A stretch of DNA of 64,000 nucleotides from RZYY01 sp036794825 (lineage in GTDB: Bacteria; Bacteroidota; Bacteroidia; Bacteroidales; 4484-276): assembly GCA_036794825.1 (NCBI GenBank), contig DAIRGA010000025.1, positions 1-64,000 on the forward strand. The letters run 5' to 3'. The position numbers and the translations under genes were made by a program. Below, piece by piece: positions 25,555-32,807 of this stretch. Within the stretch, counting starts at the first letter, position 1. Every line of letters starts with the position of its first letter. The notes beneath the pieces were generated by a model that was not told the origin of the DNA, ran no database searches, and saw nothing but the letters and a program-made list of their open reading frames with translations.

Positions 25555-26207
25555 AAATACACAAAGAAGGAAAACGGATCATAGTAATCACTTTAGGGAT
25601 GATATTCGCAATAGTATTGATAATCAACTACTATCATCCAGATCAAAGTCTGATTCACTATCTTTGCTACCTGGCTCTTGCTGCTCTTCTTGTTTTTGTA
25701 GTAAGATTTTTCCGCAACCCCGACAGACCCTTATCCATTGATCCTACTATAGTTATTTCTCCCGCCGATGGCAAGGTTGTCGAAATCATCGAAACCCATG
25801 AGCCGGAGTTCTTCGGCGATAATAGGTTGAAGGTTTCCATCTTTATGTCGCCAAATAACGTTCATAAAAACTGGTATCCTGTGGGTGGGGACATACGTTT
25901 CTTCCGCCATCATGCCGGGAGGTTTTTGGTTGCATGGCATCCAAAATCATCCGATCTGAATGAAAGAACAACCGTGGTAATTGAAAAAAGCAATGGAACC
26001 CAGTTGCTTGTCAGACAGATTGCCGGCGCTGTGGCACAACGAATCCGTTGCTATGCCGAAGAGGGAAAAAATGTTGACCAGGGACAGGAGTTGGGATTCA
26101 TCAAATTCGGGTCGCGGGTTGATCTTTATTTACCTTTAGGAACTGATGTGCTTGTTTCGGTTAACCAAAAAGTCTCCGGTTGTCAAACGGTCATTGCGAA
26201 GTTCTAA
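25551..26207 (+). CDS. psd: Phosphatidylserine decarboxylase (short form)
   Basis: A 218-residue proenzyme converting phosphatidylserine to phosphatidylethanolamine. It is the archaeal-type short form: two N-terminal membrane helices, PADGKVVEI, FMSPNNVHKNW and the C-terminal IKFGSRVDLYLP, where the Gly-Ser bond is self-cleaved to make the pyruvoyl group. It overlaps cdsA by 4 bp (ATGA), so both lipid steps are translated together. Confidence 0.95.
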   Translation: MKIHKEGKRIIVITLGMIFAIVLIINYYHPDQSLIHYLCYLALAALLVFVVRFFRNPDRPLSIDPTIVISPADGKVVEIIETHEPEFFGDNRLKVSIFMSPNNVHKNWYPVGGDIRFFRHHAGRFLVAWHPKSSDLNERTTVVIEKSNGTQLLVRQIAGAVAQRIRCYAEEGKNVDQGQELGFIKFGSRVDLYLPLGTDVLVSVNQKVSGCQTVIAKF

Positions 26208-26270
26208 ACTTGAGCTTTATTAGTAAACCTTTCACTATCAATTCACCAATTCAAAATCTAATAACGAAAC

Positions 26271-27179
26271 ATGTCATTTTCTGTCACAGTGTTAGGAAGC
26301 GGTGCAGCTACTCCCACGTCTACCCGCAACCCATCGGGCATGTTAGTAAAAATGGAGAACCACTATTTTCTTGTTGATTGCGGCGAAGGGACACAAATGC
26401 AGATCAATCGTTTCAACCTCAAAGGCCAGCGGATAAACCACATTTTTATCAGCCACCTTCATGGCGACCATTTTTTCGGATTGATCGGGCTGATTTCTAC
26501 TTTTCATCTACTCGGGCGAAAAGAAACCCTGCACATTTATAGCGATCCAGCTTTGCGTGAAATCATCGAACTACAGCTCAGACATACCCAAACCATCCTG
26601 GTATATCCAATTGATTTTCATCCATTTACAACCGCACCCGAAACACTTTTTGAGGATGAGAATATGATTGTAAGTACAATTCCTTTGGAGCACAGAATTA
26701 CAGCCACAGGATTTTTGTTTGCCGAAAAGCAAAAACCCAGGAAAATCAGGAAAGAATTAGTTAAGAGTGAAGCGATTACGGTTCATGAAATCAAAGAAAT
26801 TAAAGCCGGTAAAGATTTCATTTCAAAAACCGGCAAGGTCTATCCCAACCAGCAAATTACTATCTCTCCGGCACCGGCAAGATCTTTTGCCTATTGCTCC
26901 GACACACGCTTTTCAGAAGAAATCATCAAACACATTCAGGGGGTTACTTTGCTTTACCATGAAGCTTCGTTTATGGAGGATAAGGCTGATGCCGCCAGGG
27001 AGAAATACCATTCCACTGCCCGTCAGGCTGCAACGGTTGCACTGAAATCGAATGCCGGGAAACTGCTTATCGGGCACTTTTCGGCCCGTTACAAGGATTT
27101 GAGTGAAATGCTTAAAGAGGCCACCGAAGTTTTTGAGAATACCATTTTGGCTGAAGATGGTATGACGCTTTGCATTTAA
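26271..27179 (+). CDS. rnz: Ribonuclease Z
   Basis: A 302-residue metallo-beta-lactamase-fold tRNA 3'-endonuclease. The zinc motif is SHLHGDHFFGL (about 61-71), the first strands carry VLGSGAATPTSTRNPSGM and DCGEGTQMQINR, and the flexible-arm and histidine ligands follow (LLYHEASFMED, LLIGHFSARY). It cuts pre-tRNAs without CCA, which fits the tRNA at 221, whose gene lacks CCA. Confidence 0.95.
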   Translation: MSFSVTVLGSGAATPTSTRNPSGMLVKMENHYFLVDCGEGTQMQINRFNLKGQRINHIFISHLHGDHFFGLIGLISTFHLLGRKETLHIYSDPALREIIELQLRHTQTILVYPIDFHPFTTAPETLFEDENMIVSTIPLEHRITATGFLFAEKQKPRKIRKELVKSEAITVHEIKEIKAGKDFISKTGKVYPNQQITISPAPARSFAYCSDTRFSEEIIKHIQGVTLLYHEASFMEDKADAAREKYHSTARQAATVALKSNAGKLLIGHFSARYKDLSEMLKEATEVFENTILAEDGMTLCI

Positions 27180-27192
27180 AAGGGCAATAAAA

Positions 27193-27216
27193 AACCTGGT
27201 GTTGGATCACCAGGTT
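27193..27216. terminator. Terminator after rplS (minus) and rnz (plus)
   Basis: AACCTGGTG (27193-27201) pairs with CACCAGGTT (27208-27216) around a 6-nt loop. The A-run just before it is the T-tract for minus-strand rplS transcripts. Confidence 0.8.
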
Positions 27217-27250
27217 AAAAATACAAACATTATGAAAAAACCTATACAAT

Positions 27251-27604
27251 CTAAACTCTCTTCTCCTGAATTCTGGCTTTTTTACCACGCAAGCCTCTGA
27301 GGTAATAAATTCTTGCCCTGCGAACAACACCGCGCTTATTTACAGCAACTTCTTCGATAAATGGCGACGAAACGGGGAAAATACGCTCGACTCCAACGTT
27401 GTTCGATATTTTTCTCACTGTGAAGGTGGCTGTTGGTCCATGACCTTTGCGCTGCAACACAACGCCGGCAAAATTTTGAAGACGTTCCTTGTTTCCTTCT
27501 TTGATTTTATAAGTAACGGTGATCGTGTCACCTGCTTTGAATTCCGGCATTTTCTTGATCTCTGTGAGGCCTTCCACGTAGCTTAAAACTTGATTCTTGC
27601 TCAT
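27251..27604 (-). CDS. rplS: 50S ribosomal protein L19
   Basis: 117 residues, the normal length for bL19. Conserved stretches are FKAGDTITVTYKIKEGNKER, LQNFAGVVLQRKGHG, VERIFPVSSPFIEEV and RRARIYYLRGLRGKKARI. The ATG at 27604 (MSKNQVLSYVEG) is used; the -7 box lies 36 bp upstream, whereas a longer frame to 27694 would begin before it. Monocistronic with its own terminator. Confidence 0.97.
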   Translation of the reverse strand: MSKNQVLSYVEGLTEIKKMPEFKAGDTITVTYKIKEGNKERLQNFAGVVLQRKGHGPTATFTVRKISNNVGVERIFPVSSPFIEEVAVNKRGVVRRARIYYLRGLRGKKARIQEKRV

Positions 27605-27640
27605 TGCTGTATCTGTTATTCGAGTTTTTAAAAATGGCTG

Positions 27641-27648
27641 CAAAAGTA
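27641..27648 (-). promoter_or_regulatory. -7 promoter box for rplS
   Basis: The minus strand reads TACTTTTG, a full match to TAnnTTTG, 36 bp before the rplS ATG. Confidence 0.6.
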
Positions 27649-27850
27649 GGCAATAATTTTTATTTGAATTATGTATGTTGAAAAAAATTTCCAAAATCCA
27701 TATTATCTGGCAATTGCAGGTTCTCTATTACCTGGGGTAAAACGTTTGGAATTTGTTAAAACAAGGTACAAGAGAGAAGTATGATTGCCCTATTCGGTTA
27801 TTATTCAACAACATATTCGAGAATATGTAGCTTTCACTCTAATCTAAAGG

Positions 27851-28594
27851 TCAGGTTCTATTCCAAATCTCCCAGGACTTCCCGGCCTGAAGCTGAAGCA
27901 TTTTTAAACCATTCATTGTCCTGGCGCCAACTTTGTTCCCTTTTTGCAAAAAGATGGTTTCATCAGGATTGTAAATCAAATCGTATAGAAAATGGTTGCT
28001 GGTGAGCAGGTTATATGGAATCTCAGGACTGAGTTCGGTATGAGGATACATTCCTAACGGAGTCGTATTTATTATCATACGATACTTTTTCATGATTATT
28101 CTGCTCAGGTCACGATAACTGATTTCGCTGTCTGATACAGGGTTTCGTGAGACAATCAGAAAATCAACGTTCCTTTTGCGAAGTACGTACTCTACTGCTT
28201 TCGCTGCTCCCCCGCTTCCAAGGATCAGGGCATATTTGTAATCATCCAGCCAGTCGGTCGAATTCTCAAATCCCCAGATGTCGGTGTTAAATCCCTTCAA
28301 CTTCAATCCCTCCCTGCTTCGTATGATGCTTACTGTATTTGCTGCATTTACCCTTGAAGCTGTTTCATCCAGCTCATCCAAATAGGGCAATATACTGGTT
28401 TTGAAAGGGATAGTAACATTTAAACCCCGAAGGTCCGGGTATTTCCCGAGCAGGGAAAATAGCTGTACAGGCTCATCCAACTCAAAAAGATTGTAGCAAT
28501 GATCGGCTAACCCCTCAGTCTCAAATTTTTTTGAGAAATAATTGGCTGAGAATGAGTGGGAAAGACTGCGACCGATAAGGCCAAATCGTTTCAT
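27851..28594 (-). CDS. aroE: Shikimate dehydrogenase
   Basis: A 247-residue NADP-dependent enzyme that reduces 3-dehydroshikimate to shikimate in aromatic amino acid synthesis. Seen motifs: GLIGRSLSHSFS (substrate), GLNVTIPFKTSILPYLDELD with the catalytic lysine, NTDIWGF, and the nucleotide-binding LGSGGAAKAVEYVL. It overlaps DUF368 by 4 bp (ATGA) and is the last gene of that operon. Confidence 0.95.
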   Translation of the reverse strand: MKRFGLIGRSLSHSFSANYFSKKFETEGLADHCYNLFELDEPVQLFSLLGKYPDLRGLNVTIPFKTSILPYLDELDETASRVNAANTVSIIRSREGLKLKGFNTDIWGFENSTDWLDDYKYALILGSGGAAKAVEYVLRKRNVDFLIVSRNPVSDSEISYRDLSRIIMKKYRMIINTTPLGMYPHTELSPEIPYNLLTSNHFLYDLIYNPDETIFLQKGNKVGARTMNGLKMLQLQAGKSWEIWNRT

Positions 28595-29523
28595 TTAGAT
28601 TCTTTTTTCCCGGCTAGATATTCGGTGATCCAGATGCTCAGGATACCTAATACAATGATAACGATCGCTACAACCAATTCATTACTAAGACTTTCGGGTA
28701 GGAACCAATCGTAGCCGCTAACAATTTTCTCACCTTTCCGGTCGAGGATCAGATTGCCGGCTGTGTCCACCTGGTAAATATTATTCTTCCAAGGCCAGAT
28801 GATTCCGAGTGATCCAAAAATAAAACCTGTAAGAACGGCGATGGTGTGATCTCGATACTTTTTGAAAATCCACGAAAGTATGTATGAGAAAGCGATCAGA
28901 CCAAATCCTGCACCAACCACAACCGGCACTAAAACAGCCAGGTTGAGCTGGTTTACGGCATTGATCATCACCAGTTGATAGTTGCCCATCAGCACAAGTA
29001 CAAATGAACCCGAGATTCCCGGAAGAATCATACTGCATGCGGCCACGATGCCACAAACAAAAAGGTAAATCAGGTTATCATTTTCTACGGCGGGTTTTAG
29101 TAACGAAAGCATCACCGCCAAGGCAGTTCCGACAATAAAAATGATTATTACAGATAGGCTCCACTTACTTACCGTTCGTCCGACGAAGAAAACGGATGCA
29201 AGGATCAGACCGAAAAAGTACGACCAGATGTAAACCGGATAGTTTGCAAAAAGAAATTCGAACAAACGGGCGAGACTGATAATGGCCAGTCCAACACCAA
29301 AAAATACCGCTAGAAGAAAATAAAGGTCAACATGTTTGGCAAAATCTTTAACCTGACCTTTAAATATCATCTTAATTGCCTTAAGATCAAAGGATTTGAT
29401 AGCGTTGATGAGTCTTTCGAAAATTCCGGTTATCAGGGCTATTGTTCCACCCGATACACCTGGAATGACATTGGCTGCACCCATGCCTATCCCCTTCAAA
29501 ATGAGGGAAATATAATCTTTCAT
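28591..29523 (-). CDS. DUF368 membrane protein (PopT-type polyprenyl-phosphate translocase)
   Basis: A 310-residue multi-pass membrane protein. The N-terminal signature GMGAANVIPGVSGGTIALIT and the repeated ILPGISGSFVLVLMGNY are hallmarks of DUF368. Members called PopT were shown in other bacteria to recycle undecaprenyl phosphate across the inner membrane for cell-wall and polymer synthesis; that role is transferred here by family only. It sits between the TPR gene and aroE in one transcript, 46 bp after the TPR gene. Confidence 0.9.
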   Translation of the reverse strand: MKDYISLILKGIGMGAANVIPGVSGGTIALITGIFERLINAIKSFDLKAIKMIFKGQVKDFAKHVDLYFLLAVFFGVGLAIISLARLFEFLFANYPVYIWSYFFGLILASVFFVGRTVSKWSLSVIIIFIVGTALAVMLSLLKPAVENDNLIYLFVCGIVAACSMILPGISGSFVLVLMGNYQLVMINAVNQLNLAVLVPVVVGAGFGLIAFSYILSWIFKKYRDHTIAVLTGFIFGSLGIIWPWKNNIYQVDTAGNLILDRKGEKIVSGYDWFLPESLSNELVVAIVIIVLGILSIWITEYLAGKKESK

Positions 29524-29569
29524 TGAGTTCCTGGATTTAGATGTGCATAGTTGGTTTTAAAGAGAAATG

Positions 29570-30976
29570 CTAACGTGGCGATTTGTAAATATCAAGGATG
29601 TTGTTTAAGTCATTGTCGTCAGCAAGTTCGGGATAAAACTCGAACAACATATGATAACCATCAAAACTAAGCTGAACGGCAGTTTCAAAATTCTGGAGCG
29701 CCTCCTTTTTTCTTCCTCTTTTCATCAGGTAACCCGCCAGGCGGTAGTAAAGTTCAGCGTTTTGGGGTTGCTTTTCGATACCTTGCATTATAATCAGGAT
29801 CGCTTCGGCGTATTGCTCCTCTTCTGCAAACATAGCAGAATAGTCAAGCCAGACATCCGGGTGCATCGGGTCAGATTCCATAGCCTTCCGGAATGCCTCC
29901 TTAGCTTCCTCCATTCTGTCGAACCGGTAGAAAGCATCTCCCAGTGTCAGCCAGTTATCTGTGTTGTATTCGTCCAGGTCAAGTGCTTTTTGAAAAAATT
30001 TTATAGCCGAGGTTTCTTTGCCGGCTTTATCATAAATCGAGCCCATCCCCATCCATGCGTCCGGTAGTTCAGGGTTCATTTTAGAAGACAATCTGTAGTA
30101 TTCGAAAGCCTCATTGTTCAATTCAAGCTTTTCATAACATTCACCAATGTAAAGGTAAGTTACTGCGTCCGGTTCTTCATAATGCAATGCTTCCTTGTAA
30201 ATTTCAATGGCTTCGGAATATTTTTCAAGATTGGCCAGTGCATTGGCTTTGTTGAAGTAGGCTGACGAAAAATCAGGGGTGATGGCAATAACAAACTCGT
30301 AGGCGTCAATGGCTTTTTCGAAGAGGCCAAGGTTGGAATAGGCGATGCCAAGATTGAACCAGGCAATGTCGGAGTAAGGATATTTATCTATGAATTTTAT
30401 AAAAAACTCAATCGCCTCATCCTCTCTGCCGGCCAGTTCGTAACAAAACGATAACTCATACACAACTGCGTGATTTTCAGGATTGAATTCAAGCGCCTTG
30501 ATCAGGTATTTGATGGCCTTATCGTAATCGTTCAGTTCTTCGTACTCAAAAGCTATCCGTGTGTAAATGTCGTCCTTTTCTTCGGAATACTCGATTGCCT
30601 TGTGATAGGCCTCAATAGCCTGGCCGATTTTTTTCAATTTACTGTAAACAGTTCCTTTTGTGAGAAAAACGTCCGGGTTGTGAGGTTCAAGCAACTCCAG
30701 CTTCTGGAGGATTTCGAGAGCCCGTGAAAGTTTATTAATTCCGGAAAAATATTGAGCCTTTTTCAATAAAAATGTATTCGATGAGGGATGCTGCCGCAAC
30801 GCATGGTCAATAGCGGCCTGGGCACGGCGAGTATTGTGGCGTTCGAGGTAAAAGTCAATGATATCTTCAAACTCCTCTACGTCAAAGAAATACATTTTAT
30901 TTTGCCGGATCATTTCGTCAAACCGGCCAACCAGTTCATTCAGTTCTCCGCTCAGAGGATCGTGTTCGTCCTGCAT
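29570..30976 (-). CDS. Tetratricopeptide repeat protein
   Basis: A 468-residue all-helical protein of about twelve TPR units (for example AIKYLIKALEFNPENHAVVY and AIKFFQKALDLDEYNTDNWL). No signal peptide, so cytosolic. The function is unknown; TPRs bind proteins. The ATG at 30976 is taken; a TTG at 30982 is two codons earlier. It heads a likely operon with DUF368 and aroE. Confidence 0.85.
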   Translation of the reverse strand: MQDEHDPLSGELNELVGRFDEMIRQNKMYFFDVEEFEDIIDFYLERHNTRRAQAAIDHALRQHPSSNTFLLKKAQYFSGINKLSRALEILQKLELLEPHNPDVFLTKGTVYSKLKKIGQAIEAYHKAIEYSEEKDDIYTRIAFEYEELNDYDKAIKYLIKALEFNPENHAVVYELSFCYELAGREDEAIEFFIKFIDKYPYSDIAWFNLGIAYSNLGLFEKAIDAYEFVIAITPDFSSAYFNKANALANLEKYSEAIEIYKEALHYEEPDAVTYLYIGECYEKLELNNEAFEYYRLSSKMNPELPDAWMGMGSIYDKAGKETSAIKFFQKALDLDEYNTDNWLTLGDAFYRFDRMEEAKEAFRKAMESDPMHPDVWLDYSAMFAEEEQYAEAILIIMQGIEKQPQNAELYYRLAGYLMKRGRKKEALQNFETAVQLSFDGYHMLFEFYPELADDNDLNNILDIYKSPR

Positions 30977-30998
30977 AAACAATTGATTAAAACCGTTG

Positions 30999-31006
30999 CA
31001 AAATTA
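30999..31006 (-). promoter_or_regulatory. -7 promoter box for the TPR-DUF368-aroE operon
   Basis: The minus strand reads TAATTTTG, 22 bp before the ATG at 30976. Confidence 0.5.
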
Positions 31007-31173
31007 TCTTTTTTCATCAACCTGGATGCAGGAATAATTGTGGGATGATTCCGGGCGCGGGATTTACCGGGGCGACGTTTCACCCGGGATGACATCTCAT
31101 CCAAATCAAAAAACTAGAGGTTAAACCTGATTGACAGGTGATTATATTCTAGATATCATTGAGCTAAGTGACT

Positions 31174-32457
31174 TTACTGCAACTTTTTAAGAACGATGAA
31201 CTTTTGATTATGCTTTGAATTTCCATCATCAACACTCATAAAATATGTGCCCGAACGCAGATTATTGGTCTCAACATCAAATGTCACAGTGCCTTCGTTA
31301 AGTAAACCCTGATGCAAATTTTTCAAATGCTGGCCATAAACGTTAAAGATGTCTATCTTAACAAAAGCCGGATTTAACAAAGTAACGGTCAACCTGCCAG
31401 CATCTGATACGGGGTTGGGATGAAAATTGATATTCAGTATCTTAGAGTGGGATTGATGATATCCGATGGTCTCTTCTCTTTTTAGTATTTCGCCACCCAG
31501 ACCTACGGCATATCCTGTACCATCCACCAATACAACATCTCTCATGGTTTTGCCGGACCCGGTGATATTTGCATACTGCCAGGAAAGGCCACCATCAGAG
31601 GTTTCGGCAATCATCGTACTGGCGCCAAAGTCACCGCCAACCACAACTCCTTTGCTCTGGTTGATGAAATCTATCCCAAAAACCGGATGATTAAAAGCGA
31701 GTGCGTCCCAGAACTGGCTACCCCAGTTAACCTCTCTGGTGACAAATCCCTGGCCATCCCAGAGTGCACCAGCAATAAAACCGTTATTGCTGTCAAAAAA
31801 ATGGCAGGCATAAGAATTTCCTTCATACCCGGTGCTGTTGAAGGTAGGGTAAAATGGCTGAGCATCAAATGATTGTCCGCCATTGTTTGTAAATCCTATC
31901 AAAGGCTGGAAGATCGCATTAACGCCGGCCACAGCTCCAAATTGATCGTTGGCCATGCAGGCGCAGTTAAAATTGTTCATATAACCACCCTGTACAAAGG
32001 TCCATGTCAGGCCAAAATCGTTACTCCAGATTATAGAGTTACCCGACCCACCGGCAATTCCGCGGCCACTCACCCTGTCAACAGCCAGATCGTAGATGTC
32101 ATAATCCTGATTGCCTGACTGCAATACCTCCCAGTTATTTCCCCCATCAGTTGAATAAAGAATTAATCCTCCACTACCCGCGATTATAACTTTTTCATTG
32201 TCAATGTACTGCACGGCATGAAAGGTGTTTGTGAAACCAGTAGAAACCGGTAACCAGCTCTGGCCAGCATTGGTAGTCTTCAGTACCATTCCCGAGTTAC
32301 CTACGATTATTCCGGTACCGGCATTGATGAAATCCACCGAAAGCAAATCCTGGGTAGTACCCGAGGATACTGCATACCAGTTGGTTTGGGCTGAAACCAG
32401 ATAGGTAATCAGGCTCAGGATTAACACAGCTGTTAGTTTTAAAGTTAATGTATTCAT
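31174..32457 (-). CDS. YCF48-like beta-propeller T9SS protein
   Basis: A 427-residue secreted protein. The signal peptide ends near LVSAQ. Seven or so propeller blades of the YCF48/BNR type follow, seen as repeated GIIVGNSGMVLKTTNAGQSW and YSTDGGNNWEVLQSG strings. The C-terminus is a T9SS sorting domain (FHPNPVSDAGRL, FNVYGQHLK, LRSGTYFMSV). The function is unknown; YCF48 in plastids helps photosystem assembly, but these surface versions are unrelated in role. Monocistronic. Confidence 0.87.
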   Translation of the reverse strand: MNTLTLKLTAVLILSLITYLVSAQTNWYAVSSGTTQDLLSVDFINAGTGIIVGNSGMVLKTTNAGQSWLPVSTGFTNTFHAVQYIDNEKVIIAGSGGLILYSTDGGNNWEVLQSGNQDYDIYDLAVDRVSGRGIAGGSGNSIIWSNDFGLTWTFVQGGYMNNFNCACMANDQFGAVAGVNAIFQPLIGFTNNGGQSFDAQPFYPTFNSTGYEGNSYACHFFDSNNGFIAGALWDGQGFVTREVNWGSQFWDALAFNHPVFGIDFINQSKGVVVGGDFGASTMIAETSDGGLSWQYANITGSGKTMRDVVLVDGTGYAVGLGGEILKREETIGYHQSHSKILNINFHPNPVSDAGRLTVTLLNPAFVKIDIFNVYGQHLKNLHQGLLNEGTVTFDVETNNLRSGTYFMSVDDGNSKHNQKFIVLKKLQ

Positions 32458-32492
32458 GATGAAAGATTGATTTAGTCATATTCTTAAAGCAG

Positions 32493-32500
32493 CAAATCTA
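32493..32500 (-). promoter_or_regulatory. -7 promoter box for the YCF48-like gene
   Basis: The minus strand reads TAGATTTG, 35 bp before the ATG at 32457. Confidence 0.5.
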
Positions 32501-32530
32501 TTTAAAATTCTATTGTGAATCAAAAAACAC

Positions 32531-32538
32531 TACTTTTG
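32531..32538 (+). promoter_or_regulatory. -7 promoter box driving the FMN riboswitch
   Basis: TACTTTTG matches TAnnTTTG and lies 20 bp before the first base of the aptamer, the right place for a promoter of the riboswitch leader. Confidence 0.65.
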
Positions 32539-32558
32539 TGGCCTAAACTTTTTTCTAA

Positions 32559-32692
32559 GTTTCTTCGGGGCAGGGTGATCAGCAGATAGCTGAAATTCCC
32601 GACCGGCGGTTAAAGCCCGCGACTCCCGCTAACACGGGACTGAACCGGTGAAATTCCGGCGCCGACAGTAAAGTCTGGATGGTAGAAGAAAC
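32559..32692 (+). ncRNA. FMN riboswitch (RFN element)
   Basis: A complete RFN aptamer. The closing stem P1 is GTTTCTTC (32559-32566) with GAAGAAAC (32685-32692). Inside are the family-defining conserved blocks TTCGGGGCAGGGTG, AAATTCCCGACCGGCGGT, AGCCCGCGA, TGAACCGGTGAAATTCCGG, GCCGACAGT and AGTCTGGATGG. It binds flavin mononucleotide and in the family turns off riboflavin synthesis or uptake genes when FMN is plentiful. Here it precedes a TonB-dependent receptor, with a terminator hairpin in between. Confidence 0.96.
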
Positions 32693-32748
32693 CGGACAGG
32701 TCTGATTTTTCAGTCTTTGTTCTGATGGCAGCATTGTGCTGCGCCACT

Positions 32749-32779
32749 ATGCCCCGGGAGTAACTTGAGGGCATTTTTT
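32749..32779 (+). terminator. Riboswitch expression-platform terminator
   Basis: ATGCCC (32749-32754) pairs with GGGCAT (32769-32774), followed by TTTTT. Placed between aptamer and start codon (32808), it fits control by premature termination. The competing anti-terminator pairing was not resolved by eye. Confidence 0.7.
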
Positions 32780-32807
32780 GTGGTGGTAATTTAAATAGTA
32801 CAAAGAA

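Noticed and set aside
27605..27694. Upstream extension of rplS
   Set aside because: The promoter box falls inside it and L19 has its usual length from the ATG at 27604.
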